In this document: positions 1 through 5,919 of the stretch, one piece after another
Layout: every line of letters starts with the position of its first letter
Numbering within the stretch: position 1 is the stretch's first letter
From: an uncultured bacterium
GTDB taxonomy: Bacteria > Cyanobacteriota > Vampirovibrionia > Gastranaerophilales > Gastranaerophilaceae
Reading direction: 5' to 3'
DNA length: 8,275 bases
Assembly (NCBI GenBank): GCA_900554385.1
Contig: USHE01000084.1
Coordinates: 1-8,275, forward strand
The notes under the pieces: generated by a model
What the model saw: the letters and a program-made list of their open reading frames with translations, nothing else
What the model was told of the DNA's origin: nothing
The model's database searches: none
Made by a program: the position numbers and the translations under genes

Positions 1-109
1 TTTAGACCCTGAAACAAGTTCAGGGTGACCAACATCTGCAAACCCTTGGTCTGTGAGGAAACTAAGTCGCCCCCCCCCCCGTAAAACCGTTGATATCACT
101 GCGTTTCAT
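1..109 (-). CDS. 5' end of a probable phase-variable ORF, running off the left edge (currently out of frame)
   Basis: An ATG at 109-107 sits 7 nt downstream of a perfect AGGAGG (122-117), itself downstream of a consensus-like promoter, so initiation is well supported. The start reads MKRSDINGFT and then enters a run of 11 G (70-80 on the plus strand as C). With 11 G the frame continues GGGAT and hits TAG at 64-62. With 10 or 13 G it reads through to the edge, ending HPELVSGSK. With 12 G the third register is also open and contains VTLNLFQG. The downstream open frames run through a 26-bp palindromic repeat. The main body of the gene lies outside the window, so the product is unknown. The short basic leader followed by G-F-T resembles the start of a type IV prepilin-like protein, but that is speculation. 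Confidence 0.55.
4..29 (-). repeat. 26-bp palindromic dispersed repeat, copy 1
   Basis: Arms ACCCTGAA (6-13) and TTCAGGGT (19-26) flank a 5-nt loop ACAAG. The whole 26 bp recurs exactly, in reverse complement, at 8125-8150. A third copy at 8160-8185 has different but still complementary arms. This copy lies inside the minus-strand ORF at the left edge and, in one register, is translated as HPELVSGS. Similar palindromes occur widely in bacterial genomes; that statement is from general memory, not from a search. Confidence 0.85.
70..80 (-). repeat. Homopolymer G11 tract (C11 on plus strand), candidate slippage switch
   Basis: Eleven consecutive C on the plus strand (G on the coding strand), in an otherwise AT-rich context. 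It spans codons 10-14 of the minus-strand ORF starting at 109. Tracts of this length are classic substrates for slipped-strand mispairing. The length shown leads to a premature TAG two codons after the tract; gain or loss of one G opens the frame. Confidence 0.8.
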
Positions 110-116
110 GCCTGTT

Positions 117-122
117 CCTCCT
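117..122 (-). promoter_or_regulatory. Ribosome binding site AGGAGG of the left-edge ORF
   Basis: AGGAGG on the minus strand, 7 nt before the ATG at 109-107. It is a complete match to the anti-Shine-Dalgarno complement and fixes the start of the phase-variable ORF. Confidence 0.75.
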
Positions 123-150
123 CTTTCTAATTCCACGCTTGTTCCTTTTT

Positions 151-179
151 ATTTTAAACTATTTTTTAGAAAATTTCAA
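151..179 (-). promoter_or_regulatory. Sigma-70-type promoter for the left-edge ORF
   Basis: On the minus strand TTGAAA (179-174), a 17-nt spacer, and TAAAAT (156-151). Transcription would start near 144, giving a leader of about 35 nt that contains the AGGAGG site before the ATG at 109. Five of six -35 bases and five of six -10 bases match consensus. Confidence 0.6.
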
Positions 180-190
180 GATTAAAATTC

Positions 191-219
191 TTGCGCTATT
201 TTGAAAAATGATTTATAAT
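191..219 (+). promoter_or_regulatory. Sigma-70-type promoter for the glycosyltransferase unit
   Basis: TTGCGC (191-196), a 17-nt spacer, and a perfect TATAAT (214-219). The predicted transcription start is at about 226, which is the A of the ATG chosen for the glycosyltransferase. The promoter overlaps the alternative upstream ATG at 208, arguing against that start. Confidence 0.55.
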
Positions 220-225
220 TTACTT

Positions 226-930
226 ATGAAAAGAAATTGTGTAAAAATACAAGGCTTTAACGTAGATACGTTTTCTTTTGAAGAAGCTTTAAATTATATA
301 GACAAAGGACAAATCGTTACAATAAACCCTGAAATGATACAAACAGCCTCTAACAATCAGGAATTCGCTAATATAATAAATAATGCAGAACTTGTTATTC
401 CTGACGGAATAGGCGTTGAAATAGGATTAAAAATTCTGGGCAACAATGTAAGACGAATTGCGGGAATTGAATTTGGCAGAAAGTTAATAGATAAATTTGC
501 CGGATACCCAACTGCTTTTATCGGCGCTAAACCTGACATTGTGCAAAAAGCTGTTGAAAAATTAAAAACAGAAGTTCCTGATTTAAACCCTGTATATGTG
601 CATGACGGCTACTTTAAAGACGATACTGTCATTCTAAATGAGTTGAAGGATTGCAATCCTAAGCTTGCTCTAGTTGCACTCGGATCTCCTAAACAGGAAA
701 TGTTTATATCAAAAGCAAAACTGCTCCTGCCTGAAACTGTATTTATCGGGCTTGGCGGAAGTTTTGACGTATGGTCAGGTGAAGTTAAAAGAGCTCCTGA
801 AATATATCAAAAAATGGGGCTGGAATGGCTTTATAGAACAGTTAAAGAACCTCAAAGATTTAAACGAATTTTTCCAACATTACCGATGTTTGTCTTAAAA
901 GTATTTAAAGAAAGAATTACGGGAGCATAA
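226..930 (+). CDS. WecG/TagA/CpsF family glycosyltransferase
   Basis: Family enzymes transfer an N-acetylhexosamine (typically ManNAc or ManNAcA) from a UDP-sugar onto a lipid-linked GlcNAc at the cytoplasmic face of the membrane, an early step of wall teichoic acid, enterobacterial common antigen or capsule assembly. Numbering from an upstream ATG at 208 (240 residues), the family motifs are TINPEM (38-43), IPDGIGV with Asp66 as the candidate catalytic base (64-70), ALGSPKQE (157-164), and GLGGSFDVWSG (181-191) leading to KRAP and GLEWLYR (204-210), then EPQRFKR. I prefer the ATG at 226 (234 residues, MKRNCVKIQGF): the 208 ATG lies within the apparent promoter and neither start has a Shine-Dalgarno. 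It is first in a unit with the transketolase subunit (3-nt gap). The exact sugar substrate cannot be read from the sequence. Confidence 0.93.
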   Translation: MKRNCVKIQGFNVDTFSFEEALNYIDKGQIVTINPEMIQTASNNQEFANIINNAELVIPDGIGVEIGLKILGNNVRRIAGIEFGRKLIDKFAGYPTAFIGAKPDIVQKAVEKLKTEVPDLNPVYVHDGYFKDDTVILNELKDCNPKLALVALGSPKQEMFISKAKLLLPETVFIGLGGSFDVWSGEVKRAPEIYQKMGLEWLYRTVKEPQRFKRIFPTLPMFVLKVFKERITGA

Positions 931-933
931 TTT

Positions 934-1758
934 ATGTTAAACAATGATGAAATAAAACAAATTGAAGAACTATGCAAAGAAAACCGCAGAAATATTATAA
1001 AAATGGTTCACAATGCAAAATCCGGACATATTGGCGGCGCACTTTCCGCTACTGAAATAATGACTGTTTTGTTTCACAAATGCATGTCTATTGCTCCAAA
1101 GTGGAAAAAAGATAAAAATTATGAAAAACGTGACCGCTTTGTCCTCTCAAAAGGGCATGCTTCTGCAATTTATTATTCGGTATTAGCTCAATTAGGATAT
1201 TTCCCTAAAAAAGAGTTAATGACATTCCGTCTTTTTGGCAGTATTTTACAAGGACATCCTGCTCCTTTCTGTCCAGGTGTTGAAGCGGCTACTGGTTCAC
1301 TTGGACAAGGACTTTCCATTGCATGCGGAATTGCGATGGCTCTAAAACTTGATAAAAACCCTGCGCATGTTTTTGTACTTTTGGGTGACGGAGAATTACA
1401 GGAAGGCAGTGTTTGGGAAGGGTTTATGAATGCACCTGCACGTAAACTTAACAATCTTACTGCAATTATAGACAGAAACAGACTCCAAATTGACGGATGT
1501 ACTGAAAACATAAAAGCCCTCGATCCTCTTAACGAAAAATTGAAAGCTTTTAATTGGAATGTTATTGAAATTGATGGTCACGACATTAATGCCGTATATA
1601 ACGCTATTGAATCGGCAAAAGCGTCCGACAAACCATCAGTAATTCTTGCAAACACAATAAAAGGTAAAGGTATAAGCTTTATGGAAAATAACGCAGGCTG
1701 GCACGGCAAGGCGACCAATGACGAAGAATTTGAAAAAGCAATGAAAGAGTTGGCATAA
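934..1758 (+). CDS. Transketolase, N-terminal (thiamine diphosphate-binding) subunit
   Basis: This 274-residue protein is the N-terminal half of a split transketolase, which moves two-carbon ketol units between sugar phosphates in the pentose phosphate pathway. Visible motifs are SGHIGG (30-35), LSKGHAS (71-77), QGHP (106-109), ATGSLGQGLS (119-128) and the diphosphate/Mg site GDGELQEG (151-158) with Asn182 in DRNRLQIDG. It ends with KGKGISFMEN and W256HGK. Length and motifs match the stand-alone N subunit, not a truncation. A GGGAG site (921-925) precedes the ATG by 8 nt. The glycosyltransferase ends 3 nt upstream, and the stop TAA shares one base with the next ATG, so translational coupling is likely. 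Activity needs a C-terminal (pyrimidine-binding) partner, which is normally the next gene but is not present in this window. Confidence 0.94.
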   Translation: MLNNDEIKQIEELCKENRRNIIKMVHNAKSGHIGGALSATEIMTVLFHKCMSIAPKWKKDKNYEKRDRFVLSKGHASAIYYSVLAQLGYFPKKELMTFRLFGSILQGHPAPFCPGVEAATGSLGQGLSIACGIAMALKLDKNPAHVFVLLGDGELQEGSVWEGFMNAPARKLNNLTAIIDRNRLQIDGCTENIKALDPLNEKLKAFNWNVIEIDGHDINAVYNAIESAKASDKPSVILANTIKGKGISFMENNAGWHGKATNDEEFEKAMKELA

Positions 1759-2204
1759 TGATTTTTGATAAAATTGAAAACTTAAGACATTACGATATTG
1801 TTTCTGATAAAATTATTGAATTTTTATTCAATTTAAACGAGAATACCCCTACCGGAAGATATGAAATTGATGAAAACAGTTACGCAAATATAGAGGAATA
1901 CAATACAAAACCCATTGAAAATTGTCGTTTTGAAGCCCACAAAAAATATATTGACATCCAATTGCTTTTAAAAGGAGAAGAAAGATTAGATGTCACATCT
2001 GTTGACGGTTAAACCCCTACAGAAGATTATAATTCCGAAAAAGATATTGTATTCTTTAACAAAATCAACGAAACTGCAAGCGTTAAACTTTCAAAAGATT
2101 ACTTTGCGCTCCTGCTCACACACGATGCCCACAGACCCCAGATGAATGCAGGCAGTACATCTAAAACGGTAAAAAAAGTTGTAGTCAAAATTCTAGCCGT
2201 TTAA
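1758..2204 (+). pseudogene. YhcH/YjgK/YiaL (DUF386) family protein, interrupted by an in-frame TAA
   Basis: The frame opens at the ATG overlapping the transketolase stop (TAATG) and reads 84 residues to TAA at 2010-2012. Translation past that stop stays in the same frame for 63 more residues to a second TAA at 2202-2204, and both halves are family-like: GRYEID and ANIEEY, then FEAHKKYIDIQ (58-68) before the stop; EDYNSEKDIVFF, DAHRP (123-127) and VKKVVVKI after it. The total of about 148 codons is the usual family length. The family are small cupin-like proteins linked to sialic acid or other sugar catabolism; some are thought to be sugar anomerases. One base change (for example TTA or TAT to TAA) would explain the break. 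The intact downstream half implies a recent lesion or a sequencing error. If the short form is expressed it covers 1758-2012 and lacks the conserved DAHRP region. Confidence 0.85.
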
Positions 2205-3239
2205 AAATTTATCCCTGTATTTTGAAACATCTGGCGTTTTTATCATATCAATACCAGGACCAACGTATTTGTGCATAATTACGTTTTCCACAAACGTATC
2301 AATAGGTTTTATCAGCAAGCCAAGAGCAACAAAGCCTCCGATAGTTTTTGCCATTTTAGTTTTAAAAATCTTGCTTTCTTCAAACTGTTTTAAAATATCT
2401 TTAGCAGCATGATTCAAATAATCACTTGAATATTTTTTATCAACCTTATTAGCTTCTCTGAGTAGTTCAAATTTCTTAAACATTTTGTCACTCATAGCTT
2501 TAGGTTTTTTGCCTTCTAAAAGATCAGTACGCATCTCAAACATATTGTCAATACGCTTATTCATAAAATCATGAATTTTTTGGCGTCTGTCTTTTCCCAT
2601 AGCTTCCGGGTGTCTATGTCCAAAAATCAAGTTAGCCACGAGTTTCAACGGATTTTTATAGTCATGTTTTCTCATTGTTTCATCAATCATATTATCGAGA
2701 GCAAGAGTGTATTTTTCTTTATAAAGATCAATATTTCCCTGATAATCTCTAAGTTTTCTCTGTGACATATAATTTAAATGATCTTTAACAACTTCTTCTT
2801 TTGTCTGCAAAGAAAGACCTTCTTTAGAATTACGCGCCAAAATAGAAGCTGTTTTTTGTCCTAAATGAACAGTAGCGATAGGGAAAATTACACTTGCAAA
2901 AGCCTGAAACATCGCCTGTTTTAGACCTCTTTTAGTACTTGGATCATAATTTTCTTTATTATTTCTGTATTTGTCGTAAATATCAGCCCCAAAATACATC
3001 AAAGCCGGCACCCACATAGCCATACCGGCCTTTGGTGCGATATCCGCAATTGCAGCCCCGATGTCATTTGTAAAAGCCATGCCTCTAATAGGCCATTGCA
3101 TTAGTGGATCTGAATATTTTTTCTTTGGCTTATTTTCGTGAGATTTTTCGAACTCAGGTGAAGCTGAATTATTTTTCTTCACAGAAGCTTGGGCAAACGC
3201 ATTTGTATCCATAACACTTATCGGGGTAATTTTTGTCAA
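2193..3239 (-). CDS. Unrecognised 348-residue protein, probably membrane-associated
   Basis: I do not recognise a characterised family. The start is TTG at 3239-3237, backed by AGGAG 7 nt upstream; an in-frame ATG at residue 10 is the alternative. The first ~48 residues are polar and Lys/Ser-rich. Hydrophobic stretches follow at about 70-86 (AGMAMWVPALMYFGADI), 109-127 (AMFQAFASVIFPIATVHLG) and 298-310 (KTIGGFVALGLLI). Between them lies a highly charged, helix-prone region (about 140-295) rich in Lys, Asp and Glu. This layout suggests an integral or membrane-tethered protein with a large soluble helical domain. There is no cleavable signal peptide at the N terminus. It is transcribed alone and its last 12 nt overlap the 3' end of the YhcH-like reading frame on the opposite strand. 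Confidence 0.8.
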   Translation of the reverse strand: MTKITPISVMDTNAFAQASVKKNNSASPEFEKSHENKPKKKYSDPLMQWPIRGMAFTNDIGAAIADIAPKAGMAMWVPALMYFGADIYDKYRNNKENYDPSTKRGLKQAMFQAFASVIFPIATVHLGQKTASILARNSKEGLSLQTKEEVVKDHLNYMSQRKLRDYQGNIDLYKEKYTLALDNMIDETMRKHDYKNPLKLVANLIFGHRHPEAMGKDRRQKIHDFMNKRIDNMFEMRTDLLEGKKPKAMSDKMFKKFELLREANKVDKKYSSDYLNHAAKDILKQFEESKIFKTKMAKTIGGFVALGLLIKPIDTFVENVIMHKYVGPGIDMIKTPDVSKYRDKFLNG

Positions 3240-3272
3240 AACTATTCTCCTACAACATACTACATCTTAACT

Positions 3273-3296
3273 GTCCGCTGTCATGCGACATGGGAC
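3273..3296 (-). promoter_or_regulatory. GC-rich dyad symmetry in the leader of the 348-residue protein gene
   Basis: GTCC (3273-3276) pairs with GGAC (3293-3296) and TGTC (3279-3282) with GACA (3287-3290), with a 2x2 internal mismatch and an ATGC loop. It lies about 34 nt before the TTG start, downstream of a possible -10 TATAAT (3311-3306, minus strand; no convincing -35). It could be an operator or a leader hairpin; nothing here decides which. Confidence 0.3.
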
Positions 3297-3379
3297 GCAT
3301 ATACTATTATAAAACAAGTAAAGAAAAATTTTGCTATTTTTTTAGTAAATTATTGTAAATTTTATGCTATCATTGGAGT

Positions 3380-4021
3380 ATGATAGACACTATTATATTT
3401 GACTTAGACGGGACTTTACTAAACACATTGGAAGATTTACAAGACAGTACAAATTTTGCACTGAAAGAATTTGGCTATCAGGAAAGAAATATTGAAGAAA
3501 TCCGCTTATTTGTCGGAAATGGAGTTGCAAAACTTATAGAAAGAGCAATTCCTCAAGGATTAGATAACCCTAATTTAGAAAAGTGTCTTGCTATATTCAA
3601 AAAGCACTATGCAGAAAATATGTACAACAAAACTGCACCATACGCAGGAATAATAGAAATGCTCACTAAGCTTAAGCTAAATGGGTATAAAACTGCGGTA
3701 GTTTCCAATAAATTTGATGCCGCCGTAAAAGAACTTTGTAAAAAATATTTTGGAGATTTAATTAAGATTGCAATCGGAGAATCAGAAAATGTAAGAAAAA
3801 AGCCTGCCCCTGACAGCGTCATAAGAGCTATGCAAGAATTAAAATCACCAAAAGAGAATTGTATTTATTGCGGGGATTCAGATGTTGACGTAAAGACAGC
3901 AGAAAATACCGGAATTGAATGTATCGGAGTCACTTGGGGATTTAGAGATTACGAAAATCTTAATACCGCAGGGGCTAAGTATATTATAAATACTCCGGCA
4001 GATATTCTTAAGTTAATCTAG
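3380..4021 (+). CDS. HAD-superfamily phosphatase, phosphoglycolate phosphatase (Gph)-like
   Basis: Soluble 213-residue hydrolase with all four HAD motifs: motif I DLDGT (8-12; nucleophile Asp8, acid/base Asp10), motif II in VVSNK (Ser109), motif III Lys in RKKPAPD (139-145), and motif IV GDSDVD (165-170; Mg-binding Asp166 and Asp170). An alpha-helical cap domain lies between about 14 and 85, as in the Gph/PpaX subfamily. Likely substrates are phosphoglycolate or another small phosphomonoester or pyrophosphate; this cannot be narrowed from the sequence. Motif I starts at residue 8, so the ATG at 3380 is right. GGAG ends only 1 nt before the ATG, too close for normal pairing. Candidate -10 elements (TATGCT 3363-3368, or TAAATT 3356-3361) would give a very short leader. 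The gene stands alone, divergent from the 348-residue protein gene. Confidence 0.92.
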   Translation: MIDTIIFDLDGTLLNTLEDLQDSTNFALKEFGYQERNIEEIRLFVGNGVAKLIERAIPQGLDNPNLEKCLAIFKKHYAENMYNKTAPYAGIIEMLTKLKLNGYKTAVVSNKFDAAVKELCKKYFGDLIKIAIGESENVRKKPAPDSVIRAMQELKSPKENCIYCGDSDVDVKTAENTGIECIGVTWGFRDYENLNTAGAKYIINTPADILKLI

Positions 4022-4209
4022 TGACGGATGCTCACACCGCTCATCTTTATAAAATTAATGCTTGAATTTAAAAAATGTTAGGATTAGAATCAATATTGTA
4101 TTATTGGAATATGCAAGGACTCCGCTTTTTGGATTAAGTATCAAAAAAGAAGGAGGGTGGGAGCGCACACAACTTGTAATTTCCAAAATAAAATTTTATT
4201 TCTACATAT
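4022..4209. other. 188-nt gap with a hairpin that buries an AAGGAGG-like sequence
   Basis: No credible gene lies here. A hairpin can form at 4120-4155: CTCC (4120-4123) with GGAG (4152-4155), C4125 with G4149, TTTTT (4126-4130) with AAAAA (4144-4148), and GAT (4132-4134) with ATC (4140-4142), one mismatch inside and a 5-nt loop. The GGAG arm lies within AGAAGGAGGG, but no start codon follows at a workable distance. A GATG/CATC partial dyad (4027-4045) lies just after the phosphatase stop and could be a weak terminator. Confidence 0.35.
4174..4202 (+). promoter_or_regulatory. Possible promoter of tRNA-Pro
   Basis: TTGTAA (4174-4179), a 17-nt spacer, and TATTTC (4197-4202). Transcription would start at about 4209, practically at the mature tRNA 5' end (4210). 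The -10 is only a partial match. Confidence 0.3.
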
Positions 4210-4283
4210 CGGAATGTAGCGCAGCTTGGTAGCGCACCGTGTTCGGGTCGCGGGGGTCGCAGGTTCAAATCCTGTCATTCCGA
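4210..4283 (+). tRNA. tRNA-Pro (anticodon CGG)
   Basis: A 74-nt cloverleaf: acceptor CGGAATG/CATTCCG, D stem GCGC/GCGC around AGCTTGGTA, anticodon stem CCGTG/CGCGG (one G-T wobble) with loop TTCGGGT giving anticodon CGG followed by G37, variable GGGTC, T stem GCAGG/CCTGT (one wobble) with TTCAAAT loop, and discriminator A. The C1-G72 first pair is typical of bacterial tRNA-Pro. CCA is not encoded. A following CGATTTTTT/AAAAAATCG inverted repeat (4281-4303) may act as a weak terminator. The 3' end is duplicated 114 bp downstream. Confidence 0.95.
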
Positions 4284-4286
4284 TTT
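4266..4286 (+). repeat. 21-bp direct repeat, copy within the tRNA-Pro 3' end
   Basis: Covers the end of the T loop, the 3' T and acceptor strands, the discriminator and TTT beyond it. It is identical over 21 bp to 4380-4400. This is the part of tRNA genes typically used as attB by site-specific integrases. Confidence 0.85.
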
Positions 4287-4379
4287 TTTATTGCAAAAAA
4301 TCGTTTTCCAGGTTGAACCTACGGTTTACCCGCAGGGCATCCTGAGCTGTAAGGCTCATTCTTCGCCAACAGCTCAAGC
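4287..4379. other. Segment between the two tRNA 3'-end copies, with an inverted repeat
   Basis: Its central part (about 4310-4380) is visibly more GC-rich than its surroundings. TGAGCTGT (4343-4350) pairs with ACAGCTCA (4369-4376) around an 18-nt loop. No ORF, integrase or recombinase fragment is visible. It may be what is left of an excised element or a copy of another dispersed palindromic repeat. Confidence 0.4.
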
Positions 4380-4400
4380 CAAATCCTGTCATTCCGATTT
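4380..4400 (+). repeat. 21-bp direct repeat, second copy of the tRNA-Pro 3' end (possible att remnant)
   Basis: Exact duplicate of 4266-4286, ending 3 nt before the stop codon of the convergent phosphohexomutase gene. Weak similarity to the T arm continues just upstream (CAAGCC against CAGGTT), so a decayed second tRNA gene is an alternative to an attachment site. Confidence 0.7.
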
Positions 4401-4403
4401 CTA

Positions 4404-5801
4404 TTATAAATGTTCTTCTATATATCTTTTTAAACAATCAATTTTATCAAGACTGTTACTTTCAAAATAAATTCTTAATAACGGCTCTGTTCCGCTAGGT
4501 CGAACAAGTATCCAGCTTGAAGCATCGTCAAGATAAAGTTTTACACCGTCTTTTGTATCAAGTTTAGCAACCTTGTATTCAAATACATTTCTTAGATTTT
4601 TTGCTTTTTCTAAAACAGGTTTTACTTCATCTTGCGAATTTAATTTTAAATCAATTCTGTCATTATAAAAATACTGCCCTGCAAGAGAATACAACATTTC
4701 TTGGAGTTCGCAAAGCGTTTTATCATAATATGCCATAGCTTCAAGAATTAAAAGGTTTGCAAGAAGCCCGTCTTTTTCAGGAATATGTCCTTGTATACTC
4801 AAACCGCCGCTTTCTTCTCCTGCAATTATCGGATTATATTTTCTCATAGCTTCTCCAACATGTTTAAATCCGACCGGTGTTTCAATAACGTCAACCCCGC
4901 ATTTTTCAGCAATAATATCTAGCAAAAGACTTGCTCCAACAGTTTTTACAAGATTACCGCAATACCCCTTGTTTTCTTTTAAATGCATCAGCAATATTGC
5001 AATAATTTCATTAGGCGATACATATTCACCTTTCTCGTTTATAACGCCAAACCTGTCACCATCACCATCATTTGCCATTCCGATAGCACATTCTGATTTT
5101 TTTATAAGTTCAATCAATTCCGTAAGGTATTTTGGTTTAGGTTCGGGCATACCACCGCCGAAGTTTACATCATGCTCCATGTGCAATGATTTGTACGGAA
5201 TTTTTACATAATCATTCAGCAATTGTGAAAAATATTCTATAGACGCTGAATACAAACCGTCAAATACAACCTGTTCCTTAGATTTCAGTATAAATTCTCT
5301 AATCTTATCAAAATCAATAATATTTTTTAGATGCTCGTAATAAAATTTTCTAAAATCAGTCTTTATAATTTTCCCCTGAGCAAATTTATCAACAGAAATT
5401 CCAATATATGATACAATTTTATCCGTTATATCACTAGTTGCAGGACCAGCATAGTCAGGAATAAATTTAATCCCCAGATATTCAGGCGGATTATGAGAAG
5501 CCGTAAACATCAATGCACACGCATTTAGCTCTCTTGCATTGAACGCCAGAATTGGAGTAGGAATAACATTTTCACTATACAAAACTTCAAAACCTAAACT
5601 TGAGAGAATTTCAGCACTCTGCGCCGAAAACGTATCTGCCATTTTTCTGGGATCATACCCGATAATAATCTTCTTTCCTGCTCCAAAAGTTACATAAACG
5701 TACTTACCGATAGCGTTTGTCACGAGAGAAACATTTTCCGCATTAAAATCTTTTCCTACAACAGCTCTCCAACCGTCTGTACCAAATTTTATCTTAGTCA
5801 T
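4404..5801 (-). CDS. Phosphoglucomutase/phosphomannomutase family enzyme (alpha-D-phosphohexomutase)
   Basis: Cytoplasmic enzyme that interconverts hexose 1- and 6-phosphates, supplying glucose-1-P or mannose-1-P for nucleotide sugars and glycans. The start at 5801 (MTKIKFGTDGWR) fits the family N terminus and gives 465 residues; the frame is open further upstream to a TTG-type start at 5858 and there is an ATG at 5810, but the AAGGAAGGG site at 5819-5811 suits 5801 or 5810 only. All four active-site loops are present: catalytic Ser102 in TASHNP (100-105), metal-binding DGDGDR (245-250), sugar-binding GEESGG (328-333), and phosphate-binding RPSGTEP (434-440). GFKHVG (311-316) is also typical. 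The choice among glucose, mannose and glucosamine substrates cannot be made from these motifs. The gene is divergent from the secreted-protein operon. A poor promoter (TTGTCT, 19 nt, TACTAT) is the best I see upstream. Confidence 0.94.
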   Translation of the reverse strand: MTKIKFGTDGWRAVVGKDFNAENVSLVTNAIGKYVYVTFGAGKKIIIGYDPRKMADTFSAQSAEILSSLGFEVLYSENVIPTPILAFNARELNACALMFTASHNPPEYLGIKFIPDYAGPATSDITDKIVSYIGISVDKFAQGKIIKTDFRKFYYEHLKNIIDFDKIREFILKSKEQVVFDGLYSASIEYFSQLLNDYVKIPYKSLHMEHDVNFGGGMPEPKPKYLTELIELIKKSECAIGMANDGDGDRFGVINEKGEYVSPNEIIAILLMHLKENKGYCGNLVKTVGASLLLDIIAEKCGVDVIETPVGFKHVGEAMRKYNPIIAGEESGGLSIQGHIPEKDGLLANLLILEAMAYYDKTLCELQEMLYSLAGQYFYNDRIDLKLNSQDEVKPVLEKAKNLRNVFEYKVAKLDTKDGVKLYLDDASSWILVRPSGTEPLLRIYFESNSLDKIDCLKRYIEEHL

Positions 5802-5862
5802 TACACACATCCCTTCCTTTTTTAAGAATAGTAAAAAAACACTTACAAGTAAAGACAAAAAC

Positions 5863-5891
5863 TTGCCTTTATTTCTAAAAAATTATATTAT
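5863..5891 (+). promoter_or_regulatory. Promoter of the secreted protein/lipoprotein operon
   Basis: TTGCCT (5863-5868), a 17-nt spacer, and TATTAT (5886-5891). Transcription would start near 5898, leaving a ~22-nt leader with AAGAGGTGA (5908-5916) before the ATG at 5920. Confidence 0.55.
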
Positions 5892-5919
5892 AAGTGCATT
5901 GTATTTTAAGAGGTGATTG

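Noticed and set aside
208..225. Upstream ATG at 208 as the start of the glycosyltransferase
   Set aside because: It lies between the -35 and -10 of the apparent promoter, lacks a Shine-Dalgarno, and adds residues not expected before the family N terminus. Not fully excluded.
1188..1511. 107-codon minus-strand frame inside the transketolase gene
   Set aside because: Antisense shadow of a well-conserved coding region with no start signals.
3189..3383. Plus-strand 64-codon frame across the divergent gap
   Set aside because: It overlaps the minus-strand gene start and both promoters, has no ribosome binding site and no family-like sequence.
4075..4137. 20-codon ORF (MLGLESILYYWN...) before the tRNA
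   Set aside because: No Shine-Dalgarno and no recognisable features; its end lies in the hairpin. Too weak to call.
5802..5858. N-terminal extension of the phosphohexomutase to 5858
   Set aside because: The extra 19 residues precede the family start motif, and the ribosome binding site lies inside this segment.
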